DNA of 64,000 bases from BJHQ01 sp964654285 (lineage in GTDB: Bacteria > Planctomycetota > UBA11346), in NCBI GenBank assembly GCA_964654285.1, contig CAZZJC010000007.1, forward strand, positions 62,001 to 126,000, in the 5' to 3' direction. Position 1 is the first letter of the stretch, and every line of letters begins with the position of its first letter. This document shows, piece by piece, positions 45,367-54,163 of the stretch. The position numbers were made by a program, and so were the translations under genes. Under the pieces are notes generated by a model, which did no database searches, was not told the DNA's origin, and worked only from the letters and a program-made list of their open reading frames with translations.

Positions 45367-46004
45367 GGCTGGGCTCCAGCAGGGGTGGCCGGCGCGGCGG
45401 CGTTGGCCGGGGATTCGGCCTCCATCTTCACGAACAGATGCGCCAGGCCGAGCAGGCACAGCACCACGCCCATGGCCCAGAGGTTGGCGTTCAGCGTGAC
45501 ATAGGCGAGGAGGAGGTAGTTGGCGACCAGGATGCCGACCACGTTGCCGATCGACCCCACGGCGTAGAGGGTGCCGGTGGTGCGGCCGACGCGCTCGGCG
45601 CCGTTGAAGGCGAGGCGCACCAGGATGGGCGAGACGCAGCCCAGCAGCAGCGACGGGGGCAGGAAGAGCACCAGGGCGCCCAGCAGCACGCCGCCGCGCG
45701 AGGCCTTGATGTCGTAGCTGAGCGATTCGGTGAAGTGCAGGCAGTACACCGGCAGCAGGCAGTAGAACACGCCGGCGAGCAGGATGATCCAGCCGAGCGG
45801 CTGCGAGGTCTTCATCCGGTCGGCGATGCGGCCGCCGATGACGTACCCCACCGACAGGCTGAGGATGAACACCGAGATGATCGCTGCCCAGGTGTCGACC
45901 GATGATCCGAACGGCGGGAACAGCGCACGGGCGCCGACGATCTCCAGCGCCATCATGCAGAAGCCGCAGATGATCGAGGTGGCGTAGAGGACGGGATTGC
46001 GCAT
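45363..46004 (-). CDS. Membrane half of a split spermidine-synthase-type protein
   Basis: The 213-residue protein is almost entirely hydrophobic, with about six transmembrane helices (for example IICGFCMMALEIVGARALFPPFG, AAIISVFILSLSVGYVIGGRIADR and LYAVGSIGNVVGILVANYLLLAYV). The motif MALEIVGARALFP and the GG.ADR loop are those of the N-terminal membrane part of fused spermidine synthases. It ends in the overlap with the catalytic-half gene. It is inferred to present or export substrate or product of that partner. Confidence 0.8.
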   Translation of the reverse strand: MRNPVLYATSIICGFCMMALEIVGARALFPPFGSSVDTWAAIISVFILSLSVGYVIGGRIADRMKTSQPLGWIILLAGVFYCLLPVYCLHFTESLSYDIKASRGGVLLGALVLFLPPSLLLGCVSPILVRLAFNGAERVGRTTGTLYAVGSIGNVVGILVANYLLLAYVTLNANLWAMGVVLCLLGLAHLFVKMEAESPANAAAPATPAGAQP

Positions 46005-46145
46005 GGGTGCTCCGGGCCCGGCCAGCGGGCAGGCGGGGGAGGCTAGGGCCGACCCCGGGAGCGCAAAGCACCGACCGCGAGCGGTCGCGTCCGCTGCTCA
46101 TCCGGCCGCCGGGTGCATCCCCGGCGACCGGATGAGCCTGCCGCA

Positions 46146-46553
46146 TCACGCTGCGCTGACCTCGATCCGGCGCGGCTGCGCGGCGGGAACCTTGGGCAGC
46201 TCCAGGCGCAGGACGCCGTCCTTGATCACCGCGCTGATCCGCTCGCCGTCCAGGCTGTCGGCGAGGGTGAAGGCGCGACGCCAGCGCACCGGGCCGCTTT
46301 CGCGCCAGAGCGGGCGGCCGCTCTCCTGCGCCTTGGGCATGCCTTCGATGGTGAGCAGGCCACGATGCAGGCTGACGTTCAGGCCATCGCGATCGACGCC
46401 GGGCAGGTCGGCGACGACGACGACCTTGGTGTCGTCCTCATAGATGTCGCAGGCCGGCACGGCGGTGCGGCGCGCGGGTTCGGCGGGTTGCGCGGTGGCC
46501 GGATCGGCGACCTCGCGGGGATTGGATTTCGCAGGGAAAAGGGCGTTGAACAT
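46146..46553 (-). CDS. Small heat-shock protein, Hsp20/alpha-crystallin type (second of pair)
   Basis: The 135-residue protein from ATG 46553 has the alpha-crystallin domain: CDIYEDDTKVVVVADLPGVDRDGLNVSLHRGLLTIEG, then WRRAFTLADSLDGERISAVIKDGVLRLELPK with the usual G-x-L near the end. AAAGGAAC precedes the start. It lies 65 bp after another Hsp20 gene and is probably cotranscribed; the pair may form mixed oligomers. The track's longer version would join it to the neighbour's frame and is not real. Confidence 0.93.
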   Translation of the reverse strand: MFNALFPAKSNPREVADPATAQPAEPARRTAVPACDIYEDDTKVVVVADLPGVDRDGLNVSLHRGLLTIEGMPKAQESGRPLWRESGPVRWRRAFTLADSLDGERISAVIKDGVLRLELPKVPAAQPRRIEVSAA

Positions 46554-46618
46554 GGGATGGTTCCTTTCGGGTCTGAGGGTTCGGGTTGGTTGCTGCCGGT
46601 CGGGGACCGGCGTCGGAT

Positions 46619-47056
46619 TCAGTTCACGGCCACGCTGATGGCCTTGGGCTTGTCCTCGGCGTGGCGCTTGAGCGTCACGGTGAGGATGCCGTCCTTCACG
46701 GTGGCGGTGGCATCCGCCGGATCGATGCGGAACGGCAGCTGCAGGCTGCGGTTGAGCGTCCAGGCCGAACGTTCGCGCGCGAGCCAGGCGACGTTGGCGG
46801 GTTCGTCGACCGTGCGCGAGGCTGCGAGCGTCAAGGTGTCGCCAACCGTGGTGAGGGTGATCGACTTGGGATCGACTCCCGGCACCTGGGCGGTGATCAC
46901 CAATTGCTGCTCGTCCGCATGGACGTTGATCGCGGGTCCGTTCCCGCGCCCGACGACGCCATCGACCAGCCGGTGGAAGTCGGCGATGGCCTCGTCGAAG
47001 GCGGAAAGAGAATCCCACGCGGGGAAGGTGGAAAAGGGGGAAGCGAAGCGGTACAT
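46619..47056 (-). CDS. Small heat-shock protein, Hsp20/alpha-crystallin type (first of pair)
   Basis: The 145-residue protein (ATG 47056) has the alpha-crystallin core: INVHADEQQLVITAQVPGVDPKSITLTTVGDTLTLAA, then WTLNRSLQLPFRIDPADATATVKDGILTVTLKR. A perfect AGGAGG stands just before the start, unusual in this window and consistent with strong translation when induced. The promoter region upstream holds a perfect 16-bp palindrome and a weak sigma-54-like match. Confidence 0.93.
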   Translation of the reverse strand: MYRFASPFSTFPAWDSLSAFDEAIADFHRLVDGVVGRGNGPAINVHADEQQLVITAQVPGVDPKSITLTTVGDTLTLAASRTVDEPANVAWLARERSAWTLNRSLQLPFRIDPADATATVKDGILTVTLKRHAEDKPKAISVAVN

Positions 47057-47119
47057 GGGGCCTCCTGTTGGGTGGTTGGGGATGGTTGGTCGCGGTTGAG
47101 GGCGACGGAAGACCCTTAG

Positions 47120-47134
47120 GCATGCGCCGTGCCA
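47120..47134 (-). promoter_or_regulatory. Possible sigma-54-type -24/-12 element upstream of hsp20 pair
   Basis: On the minus strand the bases read TGGCACGGCGCATGC, which matches the TGGCAC-N5-TTGC consensus with one change (A for T). The distance to the ATG at 47056 is reasonable. A one-off match of this kind can occur by chance. Confidence 0.3.
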
Positions 47135-47168
47135 ATTCGAGTCAATAGTAGTCGATATATAGCCGTAT

Positions 47169-47184
47169 TAACCACATGTGGTTA
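47169..47184. promoter_or_regulatory. 16-bp perfect palindrome upstream of hsp20 pair
   Basis: TAACCACATGTGGTTA is its own reverse complement, flanked by CCG on one side (47163-47165, after a 3-base bulge) and CGG (47185-47187) on the other. It stands about 115 bp before the first hsp20 start in an AT-richer stretch and could be a repressor site. It does not match the CIRCE consensus. Confidence 0.45.
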
Positions 47185-47297
47185 CGGCGATTTACCCGAG
47201 TCGGCGAGCGCGGACAGTGTAGTCAAAGTAAAACAGTGTCAAAAAGACAGTTAAGCTTCCAAAATTGAACCAATGCCGAATGGATGCGCCAAGGGGA

Positions 47298-47774
47298 TCA
47301 GAAGAACCAGTCCAATTGCTCGGAGGGTACGCGCAAAGGGTAGAATCTCAGACCGTTCCTGATCTCCACCTTGGTGAAATCGACGGCATCCCGTTCCCAC
47401 GCGAGCTTGGACCGATCCGCCGTGGCCTGCCGAACCAAAGCGTTTTCCCGGAATGACCAGTGATACCGGTGGATCTGTCCGGCATCCTCGACCAGGACGA
47501 TGACGTGGTTGGCAGGAAAGGTGTATGCGCCCAATCCCCAATCATCGAAGTTGACATGCGCCAGGTTCGATTTCTCCCAAAGGGTCTGGTAGAAATGGAT
47601 GTGCGGGTACTGCGCTGGTCTACCCCGGACATTCATGGCGATGATCCCATAGGTGGGACCGTGCAGGGATCGGATCTGGGAGCAGATCCGATTTTCAAGG
47701 TAGAACCCATGGACGAGAGGCCACAGCAGCAGGCACGTCGTGCAAAGCGCAAACACGACGAGCCATCTGCGCAT
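47298..47774 (-). CDS. Membrane-anchored/exported protein of unknown function
   Basis: The 158-residue protein from ATG 47774 opens with a hydrophobic segment (WLVVFALCTTCLLLWPLVHGF, 4-24). The rest has a mixed fold with HIHFYQTLWEKSN, ANHVIVLVEDAGQIHRYHWSFR and a C-terminal DWFF. I recognise no family. Its G+C is lower than that of its neighbours, which, with its isolated position between hsp20 and a small lipoprotein gene, could mean horizontal gain. It resembles the 4553 gene only in size and anchor. Confidence 0.6.
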   Translation of the reverse strand: MRRWLVVFALCTTCLLLWPLVHGFYLENRICSQIRSLHGPTYGIIAMNVRGRPAQYPHIHFYQTLWEKSNLAHVNFDDWGLGAYTFPANHVIVLVEDAGQIHRYHWSFRENALVRQATADRSKLAWERDAVDFTKVEIRNGLRFYPLRVPSEQLDWFF

Positions 47775-47793
47775 GATCACCCCAAGGTCGGCA

Positions 47794-47997
47794 TCATCGC
47801 GGGATGAACATCGGACTGGACGATTCAACCGCCGGATGCTCGGGCTGGAACGGCCGGTCGCGGAGCTGCTCGGTCATCGAGGGCGAGCGCATGCCCATGC
47901 CTTCGGCATTCGCGGCGCGCGCCTTGGTGCAACCGGTGGTGACGGAAGCGGCGAGGATGACGCTGGCGACGAGGACGATGCGCGGGACGGGTGGCAT
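47794..47997 (-). CDS. Small lipoprotein
   Basis: The 67-residue frame begins at ATG 47997 with a lipoprotein signal (IVLVASVILAASVTTGC; the lipobox Cys is at about 23). The mature part is about 45 residues with no recognised motif. It ends 19 bp before the start of the preceding gene's frame and the two are probably cotranscribed. No good ribosome-binding site is seen. The signal is the main evidence that it is real. Confidence 0.55.
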   Translation of the reverse strand: MPPVPRIVLVASVILAASVTTGCTKARAANAEGMGMRSPSMTEQLRDRPFQPEHPAVESSSPMFIPR

Positions 47998-48140
47998 GGG
48001 GGCATGTTCGGCTGCCGGACGGAAGGTGCCAGGAAGGCGCCGGTGGTTGCGCGCCGGGTGACAGACACGGCGACCCGCCGCAGGCAGATCGCCTGCGTAG
48101 CGCCAAGCCGCCTTCCCGATGGACAAATGCCGGAGGGACG

Positions 48141-49451
48141 ATGCGCTGCCGCGCCGTGACCGACCGCCTCGCCGCCCTCATCAGCCTGGGATGCTCGAAG
48201 AACCTCGCCGACAGCGAGGATCTCGTCACCGCATTGCGTTCGACCGGGTTCGCCCTCACCAAGGAGCTCGGCGAAGCCGATCTGGTGCTGGTGAACACCT
48301 GTTCGTTCATCGAGGGCGCCAAGCAGGAATCGATCGACCACATCCTGTCCGCCGCCGAGGGGCGCAAGGACGGCGCCAAGCTGTTCGTCGCCGGCTGCCT
48401 GACCGAGCGGTATCTCGGCGACCTGGCCAAGGAGTTCCCCGAGGTCGACCAGTGGGTGGTGTTCAAGGACTACGACCGCTTCCCGGCCGTGCTGCGCAAG
48501 CATTTTAGCGACCTGCCGCAGCACCGCCTGCGCCATGACCAGCGCAGCCAGCTCACCCCGCCCCACTTCGCGTATCTCAAGATCGCCGAGGGCTGCGACA
48601 ATACCTGCAATTTCTGCGCGATTCCGCTCTTTCGCGGCAAGCACAAGTCGCGGCCGCAGGAACAGCTCGTCGCCCAGGCCAAGGTCTACGCCGAGCGCGG
48701 CGTGCGCGAGATCAACCTGATCTCGCAGCATCTCGACTACTGGGGCCAGGATCTCTATGGCGAGCGCCGCCTGCCCGGACTCGTGCGCGCGGTCGCGGCC
48801 GCCGCGCCCGACGCGTGGATCCGCCTGCACTACTGCTATCCCAACGATTTCAGCGATGAGTTGATCCAAGCGATGGCCGAGACGCCGAACGTGGTGCGCT
48901 ACGTCGACATGCCGATCCAGCATGCCAGCGACCGCACCCTGGCGGTGATGGGCCGGCGCACCACCCGGGCGCGGATCGAGGAGCGCCTGGGCGCCATCCG
49001 CAGCGCGATGCCCGATGTCGTGCTGCGTTCGACCTTCATCGTCGGCTTCCCCGGCGAACGCGAGGACGACTTCGCGCAACTCCTGGATTTCATCGGCAAG
49101 CAGAAGCTCGACGCCGCCGGCTGCTTCACCTATTCGGATGAGGACGGGACCACCGCCTTCAAGATGCCGGACAAGATCCCGGCCGAGATCGCGCTCGAAC
49201 GCCAGCGCCGCTTCATGACCAGGCAGCAGCGCATCCACCGCGAGCGCGCCAAACGCTGGGTCGGGCGCGAACTGGAGGTCCTGGTCGACAGCCAGCGCGA
49301 CTTCGAGACCTTCACCGCCCGCCATTACGGCCAGGCGCACGAGGTCGACGGCGCCACCCTGGTGTCGGCGCAGGCGCTGACCATTGGCAGCCGCGTCCGT
49401 GTCCGCGTCACCGGCCGCACGGGATACGATCTGATCGCGGAGCCGGTGTGA
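48141..49451 (+). CDS. rimO: Ribosomal protein S12 methylthiotransferase RimO
   Basis: RimO adds a methylthio group to Asp of ribosomal protein uS12. The 436 residues contain the N-terminal cluster cysteines C18 (SLGCSKN), C54 (NTCSF) and C86 (AGCLTERY), the radical-SAM motif CDNTCNFC (C152, C156, C159), and the C-terminal TRAM domain. The SLGCSKNLADSE form and the AGCLTERY motif favour RimO over MiaB. GGAGGG precedes the ATG at 48141. The upstream gene is on the other strand. Confidence 0.95.
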   Translation: MRCRAVTDRLAALISLGCSKNLADSEDLVTALRSTGFALTKELGEADLVLVNTCSFIEGAKQESIDHILSAAEGRKDGAKLFVAGCLTERYLGDLAKEFPEVDQWVVFKDYDRFPAVLRKHFSDLPQHRLRHDQRSQLTPPHFAYLKIAEGCDNTCNFCAIPLFRGKHKSRPQEQLVAQAKVYAERGVREINLISQHLDYWGQDLYGERRLPGLVRAVAAAAPDAWIRLHYCYPNDFSDELIQAMAETPNVVRYVDMPIQHASDRTLAVMGRRTTRARIEERLGAIRSAMPDVVLRSTFIVGFPGEREDDFAQLLDFIGKQKLDAAGCFTYSDEDGTTAFKMPDKIPAEIALERQRRFMTRQQRIHRERAKRWVGRELEVLVDSQRDFETFTARHYGQAHEVDGATLVSAQALTIGSRVRVRVTGRTGYDLIAEPV

Positions 49452-50060
49452 TCAACGAAGGTGGACGACAGGAATGGCCACAAAGAACACAAAGATGACA
49501 CGTCGGCGGGCTGTGGATTCAGCCGATCTGAGTATCAGGTCTCCTGATCTCGAACCCGAAAGATGCCTTTCAATTGAATGAGAATCCGCTCTGAAACACT
49601 GGAATCCCCTTCCTGCTTGTATTGCCGCTGGTCGCCCAGATAGGTCCGTCGTCGGGATATTGAGCTGAGACTTTGCCCCTGATTTCAGTCGTCCCTACGG
49701 GACTTGCCTCTGACTTCTTGCCGAACCCGGGGTTGAAACCCCGGGCTACCCTCGCAGCGTCCCTACGGGACGCTCTTTCTGATTTTTCCCATGGTAATCC
49801 TGACAGAGACCGTCCCCGTCCCGTAGGGACGGATTGATGTTAGCCCGGGGTTTCAACCCCGGGTTGCGCGGAAATTGTTCTATCGCAGTCCCGTAGGGAC
49901 GGCTGAAGCGGTCGCCGTAATGAATCCATGATCACGGATCAGAACCGATCCGAGGTCAGTGGCTGCGCAGTCCGCGCGGAGATTTCCCGGTCAGGCGGCG
50001 GCAGACCCGGCTGAAGTCGCCGTAATGAATCCATGATCACGGATCGGAACCGATCCGAGG
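49452..50060. other. 609-bp intergenic stretch rich in repeats
   Basis: Between rimO and the AraC gene I see no supported gene. The first 235 bases are unremarkable, of lower G+C, with CCACAAAGAACACAAAG near 49483. From 49691 to 49900 comes an inverted pair of hairpin units, and from 49911 the 105-bp tandem duplication that runs into the AraC gene. Both are listed separately. Confidence 0.8.
49691..49900. repeat. Inverted pair of hairpin repeat units
   Basis: Each half has the order GTCCCTACGGGAC, a spacer, AACCCGGGGTTGAAACCCCG plus GGCTA, and another GTCCCTACGGGAC. Left half: 49691-49703, 49724-49748, 49759-49771. Right half, inverted: 49888-49900, 49841-49865, 49818-49830. The centre lies near 49795. 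It is a typical interspersed extragenic palindrome arrangement; no transposase is nearby. Confidence 0.85.
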
Positions 50061-50120
50061 TCAGTGGCTGCGCAGTCCGCGCGGAGATTTCCCGGTCAGG
50101 CGGCGGCAGACCCGGCTGAA
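49911..50120. repeat. 105-bp tandem duplication spanning the AraC gene 3' end
   Basis: 49911-50015 and 50016-50120 are identical apart from one base (A or G within GATCNGAAC). The second unit contains the last 20 codons and stop of the AraC gene (stop at 50061); the first is an orphan copy downstream. Near-identity implies a recent event. Confidence 0.93.
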
Positions 50121-50984
50121 GTGGAAGGGATCGTCGTAGCCGCAGGCGGTCGCCACCGCGGCCACCGGCATCGCGGTCTCTTGCAGCAGGCGGCGGGCGT
50201 TTTCGAAGCGGCGTTCCTCCAGCCACACCCGCGGGCTGCGGCCGGTCGCGGCCTTGAGTGCGGCGCGGAAGGACGTCTCGCCCATGCGGGCCTGCCGGGC
50301 GAGGTCGCCGATGCGCAGCCGGCGGTCGCAGACGTCGATCTTTTCCAGCACGTCCGTGAACGACGCGGCAGCCGGCGCGGCGGTGAGGGCGAGCCAGTCC
50401 GCGCAGGCGCTGGCGAGCACTCCGGCCGCGTGCAGGCGTTCGCCCGGCCGGTCGAGGGTGCGCAGGGTCCATTGCGCCAGCAATGGGGCGAAACGGCGCT
50501 GCCAGGCGGCGGGGTCGGTCAGGCGCACGATCAGCGGGGCGAGGCGTTCCTGTCCGCCCAACCGCAGGTGCAGCACGGGCAGCTTCGCCACGTCCTTGCG
50601 GAACACGGTGGCTGACTGGGGCACCACCATGTCCGGAGCGACGAGATCAGTCTGGGCATGGAAGTCGAAGTGGACCGCGAGGTGGTGTCCACGTTCGGGG
50701 GCCTGCGCGTGGACGAGGCCGGGCGGGATCAGCGCGAGGCTGCCCGCGGGGAAGAGCACGCTGCCAGCGAGGTGCGGCAGATGCAGCCAGGTGTCGCCTT
50801 CGACCTGGAGGATGAACTCCCAGTCCTTCAGCACCCGCTGTCGGGCCTGGACGCGCGCGGCGCCCTGGTAGTCGCAGCGATGCGCCAGACGGAGCCAGGG
50901 ACTGAACGGCGGATCCAGGTTCAGGTCCGCCACGACGACCGTGCTGGCGACGGAAAATCCAGGTGTTGGCGATGGTGCATCCAT
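50061..50984 (-). CDS. AraC-family transcriptional regulator (GH106-like divergon)
   Basis: The 307-residue protein has an N-terminal cupin sensor (for example GDTWLHLPHLAGSVLFPAGSLALIPPGLVHA) and a C-terminal AraC domain: RLRIGDLARQARMGETSFRAALKAATGRSPRVW and MPVAAVATACGYDDPFHFSRVCRRLTGKSPRG. The GYDDPFHFSRVCRRLTG form is canonical. It is divergent from the large glycosidase at 51062 with 77 bp between them. Its 3' end is duplicated in tandem as described above. The inducer is unknown. Confidence 0.93.
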   Translation of the reverse strand: MDAPSPTPGFSVASTVVVADLNLDPPFSPWLRLAHRCDYQGAARVQARQRVLKDWEFILQVEGDTWLHLPHLAGSVLFPAGSLALIPPGLVHAQAPERGHHLAVHFDFHAQTDLVAPDMVVPQSATVFRKDVAKLPVLHLRLGGQERLAPLIVRLTDPAAWQRRFAPLLAQWTLRTLDRPGERLHAAGVLASACADWLALTAAPAAASFTDVLEKIDVCDRRLRIGDLARQARMGETSFRAALKAATGRSPRVWLEERRFENARRLLQETAMPVAAVATACGYDDPFHFSRVCRRLTGKSPRGLRSH

Positions 50985-51061
50985 GCGTTTTGGTTTTTCC
51001 TGTCCCTATCATGACATAAGCCTGAATCAGTCCAGACGTCGGATCCAGGCCCGGAGCATCC

Positions 51062-54000
51062 ATGCCCAGCACCCTTCTCACCGCCCACACCACCCGTCCA
51101 TTCGACCCCGCGACCTTCCGCGCGCCGCCGGCGATCTGCCGCGGCACGCCGTTCTGGTCCTGGAACGGCAAGCTCGACCGCGAGCGCCTGTTCCGGCAAC
51201 TGGCGGCGCTGAAGGAGATGGGCCTGGGCGGGGCGCACGCCCATCCGCGCACCGGTCTGTCCGCGCCGGACTACCTCTCGCCGGAGTTCCTCGCCCTGAT
51301 CCGCGATTGCGCCGATGAGGCGGAGCGCATCGGCATGAACCTCTGGCTCTATGATGAGGACCGCTGGCCGTCAGGTTTCGCCGGCGGGCTGGTGACCAAG
51401 GATCCTGCTCTGCGCTGCCGCCATCTGCGCCTGACCCGCACTCCCTGCACACCGGGCGAGACGCGCGACGCCAACTTCCACCACAGCGCGCCGTTGCCGA
51501 CGACGGAGCGCATCTGGGTCGCCAGCTGGGGCCTGCGCTTCGACGCCGAGCAGCGCCTGATCGGCGCCCGGCGTCTGGCCGAAGGCGAGGCCGCTGCGCC
51601 GGGCGAAACCGGCTGGCATGCCTACCGCGAGATCAGCATCGGCACCTCGTGGTTCAACGACCAGGCCTATGCCGACCTGCTGAACACGAAGGCGGTCGAG
51701 CGCTTCATCGAGGTCACGCACCAGCGGTATGCCGACGTCCTGGGCGATCGCCTGGGCCGCACGATCCCGGCCATCTTCACCGACGAACCGCTCTTCCGTG
51801 GCATGCCGCAACTGGCGAGCGCGAGCGACGAACGCGACCATTTCCTCGCCTGGACCGATGACCTGCCGCAGTCCTTCCGCACCGCGACCGGCACGGACAT
51901 CCTCGACGTGCTGCCGGGCGTGTTCTTCGATCGTGCCGATGGGCTGTCGTCGCGCGACCGCTGGCGCTTCCACGACCACCACACCGAGCGCTTCGCCGGC
52001 TACGCCGACGCGATCGGCGCCTGGTGCGAACGCCACGGCATCGCCTCGACCGGGCACCTGATGGCCGAGGAGAACCTGGGCAGCCAGACCGAATGGGTCG
52101 GCGAATGCATGCGCAGCTATCGCGGATTCCAGCTGCCCGGCATCGATCTGCTGTGCGACAACCTCGAATTCACCACCGCCAAGCAGGCGCAGTCGGCGGC
52201 GCGCCAGTACGGCCGGCCGGGCCTGCTGAGCGAACTCTACGGCGTCACCAACTGGGACTTCGACTTCCAGGGCCACAAGCGCCAGGGCGACTGGCAGGCG
52301 GCGCTGGGCATCATCGTGCGCGTGCACCACCTCGCCTGGTATTCGATGGCCGGCGAGGCCAAGCGCGACTACCCGGCCGCGATCGGCTGGCAGTCGCCGT
52401 GGTGGCGCGAGTACCCGGTGGTCGAGGACCACTACGCCCGCCTGAACACCGTCCTCACCCGTGGCAAGCCGCGCTGCCGCGTGGGCGTGGTGCACCCGAT
52501 CGAATCGTTCTGGGTCGAACGCGGCCCGCAGGACCGCCACCGCGACGAGGCCGCCGCGCAGGAGGCTGCATTTTCCAATACCGTGCACTGGCTGCTGCAC
52601 GGGCTGATCGATTTCGATTTCATCAGCGAATCGCTGCTGCCGAGCCAGTCGCCGGTTGCGGCGGAATCCGCACTGAAGGTCGGCGCGATGGCCTACGACG
52701 TCGTCGTGCTGCCGCGCCTGCGCACCATCCGCGCCACCACCCTCGACCGCCTGGAAACCTTCGTCGCGGCCGGCGGCACGGTGATCTTCGCCGGCGGCAT
52801 CCCCGCGCTGGTCGAAGCCGCACCGAACGACCGCGCCCAGCGCCTGGCCGCGCGCAGCCGCTGCATCGGCCTGGACAGCGCGGAACTGCTCGCCGCCCTC
52901 GCCCCCTGGCGCGAGATCGACGTCCGCCACGGCGGCGGCCGCGCCGGCGGACTCGTACATCAGCTGCGCGAGGAAGGCGACGTGCGCTGGCTGTTCATCG
53001 CCAACACCAACCGCGACCACGGCGGCGGTGACACCGTGCGCCTGCGCGGTGCGTGGGCGGTCGAGGCGCTCGACACCAGCACCGGCGCGATCAGTCCGGT
53101 TTCGGCCAGCACCAACGCGGGTTGGACCGAGATCGGCACCCGGATCGAAGCCGCCGGCCACCTGCTGTATCGCCTGTCGCCGGTGAAAGCCGGCATCCCG
53201 GCCGCGATCGTCGCGCCCTCCACCGTGGACGCGCATTGGTCCGAACACCACCGTCTGGCCGCGCCGGAGGGGTTCAGCCTCGACGAACCCAACGTGCTGC
53301 TGCTCGACCGCGCGGCCTGGCGCGTCGATGGCGGCGCCTGGCAGCCCGAGGAGGAGCTCCTGCGCGCCGACAACCTGTCGCGCAAGGCCGTCGGCCTGGG
53401 ACATCGCCATGGCGAGATCGCCCAGCCCTGGTGCAAGCCTCCGGTGCCAACCGGACACCGCGTCGCGGTCGCCTTCACCATCGTCTGCGACGTCGCCGTG
53501 CGTGCGCCACGCCTGGCGCTCGAACGGCCCGAGGTCGCTACGCTGCGGCTCGATGGCCAGCCGCTGGCGGTGCGCGACACCGGCCACTGGATCGATGAGG
53601 ACATCCGCACCATCGCCCTGCCCGACCTCGCCGCCGGCACGCACCGGCTCGAGCTCGAATGGCCGCTGGATGAGCAGGCCGGCCTGGAATGGTGCTACCT
53701 GCTCGGCGACTTCGGCGTCCAGGCCCTGGGCCGCAGCGCCCGCATCGTCGCGCTGCCGAAAACCCTGGCCTGGGGCGACTGGACCAGCCAGGGCCTGCCG
53801 TTCTACGGCGGCAACGTGACCTACCGCACCCGTCTCGACGCTCCCGGCGGCCGCATCCGCCTGGCGGCGCCACGCTTCAAGGCGCCGCTGCTGACCGTGG
53901 ATCTCGACGGAAAACGGGCCGGCCGCATCGCCTTCGCGCCCTGGCGGCTCGACCTTGGCGATGTCACCGCCGGCCGGCACGACCTCGCCCTCACCGCCTT

Positions 54001-54163
54001 CGGCAGCCGCATCAACACCTGCGGCCAGATCCACAATTCCGTGGTGAACTACAGATGGTGGGGTCCATCGTCGTTCCGCACCTGGGGCGACCAGTGGAGC
54101 GACGAATACGTCCTGCGCCCCCAGGGCATCCTCACTGCGCCGCAGGTCGAACGCGGAGGCTGA
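51062..54163 (+). CDS. Large glycoside hydrolase, GH106 (alpha-L-rhamnosidase)-like
   Basis: The 1033-residue protein shows the opening common to GH106-like enzymes: PFWSWNGKLDRERLFRQLAALKEMGLGGAHAHPRTGL, then LWLYDEDRWPSGFAGG. The catalytic barrel continues with IFTDEPLFRGM, FHDHHTERFAGYADAIGAWCERHGIASTGHLMAEE and GVTNWDFDFQGHKRQGDWQAALG. The C-terminal part has beta-sandwich domains (LDGQPLAVRDTG and GNVTYRTRLDAPGG, GLEWCYLLGDFGVQ). There is no signal peptide, so the enzyme may be cytoplasmic or exported by another route. Divergence from an AraC regulator 77 bp away indicates inducible control by its substrate. Rhamnosidase specificity is inferred from family resemblance only. Confidence 0.75.
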   Translation: MPSTLLTAHTTRPFDPATFRAPPAICRGTPFWSWNGKLDRERLFRQLAALKEMGLGGAHAHPRTGLSAPDYLSPEFLALIRDCADEAERIGMNLWLYDEDRWPSGFAGGLVTKDPALRCRHLRLTRTPCTPGETRDANFHHSAPLPTTERIWVASWGLRFDAEQRLIGARRLAEGEAAAPGETGWHAYREISIGTSWFNDQAYADLLNTKAVERFIEVTHQRYADVLGDRLGRTIPAIFTDEPLFRGMPQLASASDERDHFLAWTDDLPQSFRTATGTDILDVLPGVFFDRADGLSSRDRWRFHDHHTERFAGYADAIGAWCERHGIASTGHLMAEENLGSQTEWVGECMRSYRGFQLPGIDLLCDNLEFTTAKQAQSAARQYGRPGLLSELYGVTNWDFDFQGHKRQGDWQAALGIIVRVHHLAWYSMAGEAKRDYPAAIGWQSPWWREYPVVEDHYARLNTVLTRGKPRCRVGVVHPIESFWVERGPQDRHRDEAAAQEAAFSNTVHWLLHGLIDFDFISESLLPSQSPVAAESALKVGAMAYDVVVLPRLRTIRATTLDRLETFVAAGGTVIFAGGIPALVEAAPNDRAQRLAARSRCIGLDSAELLAALAPWREIDVRHGGGRAGGLVHQLREEGDVRWLFIANTNRDHGGGDTVRLRGAWAVEALDTSTGAISPVSASTNAGWTEIGTRIEAAGHLLYRLSPVKAGIPAAIVAPSTVDAHWSEHHRLAAPEGFSLDEPNVLLLDRAAWRVDGGAWQPEEELLRADNLSRKAVGLGHRHGEIAQPWCKPPVPTGHRVAVAFTIVCDVAVRAPRLALERPEVATLRLDGQPLAVRDTGHWIDEDIRTIALPDLAAGTHRLELEWPLDEQAGLEWCYLLGDFGVQALGRSARIVALPKTLAWGDWTSQGLPFYGGNVTYRTRLDAPGGRIRLAAPRFKAPLLTVDLDGKRAGRIAFAPWRLDLGDVTAGRHDLALTAFGSRINTCGQIHNSVVNYRWWGPSSFRTWGDQWSDEYVLRPQGILTAPQVERGG

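Noticed and set aside
43720..46149. 809-codon minus-strand frame joining the spermidine-synthase half to upstream sequence
   Set aside because: It runs through the membrane-half gene in the wrong frame; the GTG at 45366 with the GTGA overlap is the true start.
46146..47135. 329-codon frame joining both Hsp20 regions
   Set aside because: The N-terminal 193 codons are out of frame with the first Hsp20 gene; the real start is 46553.
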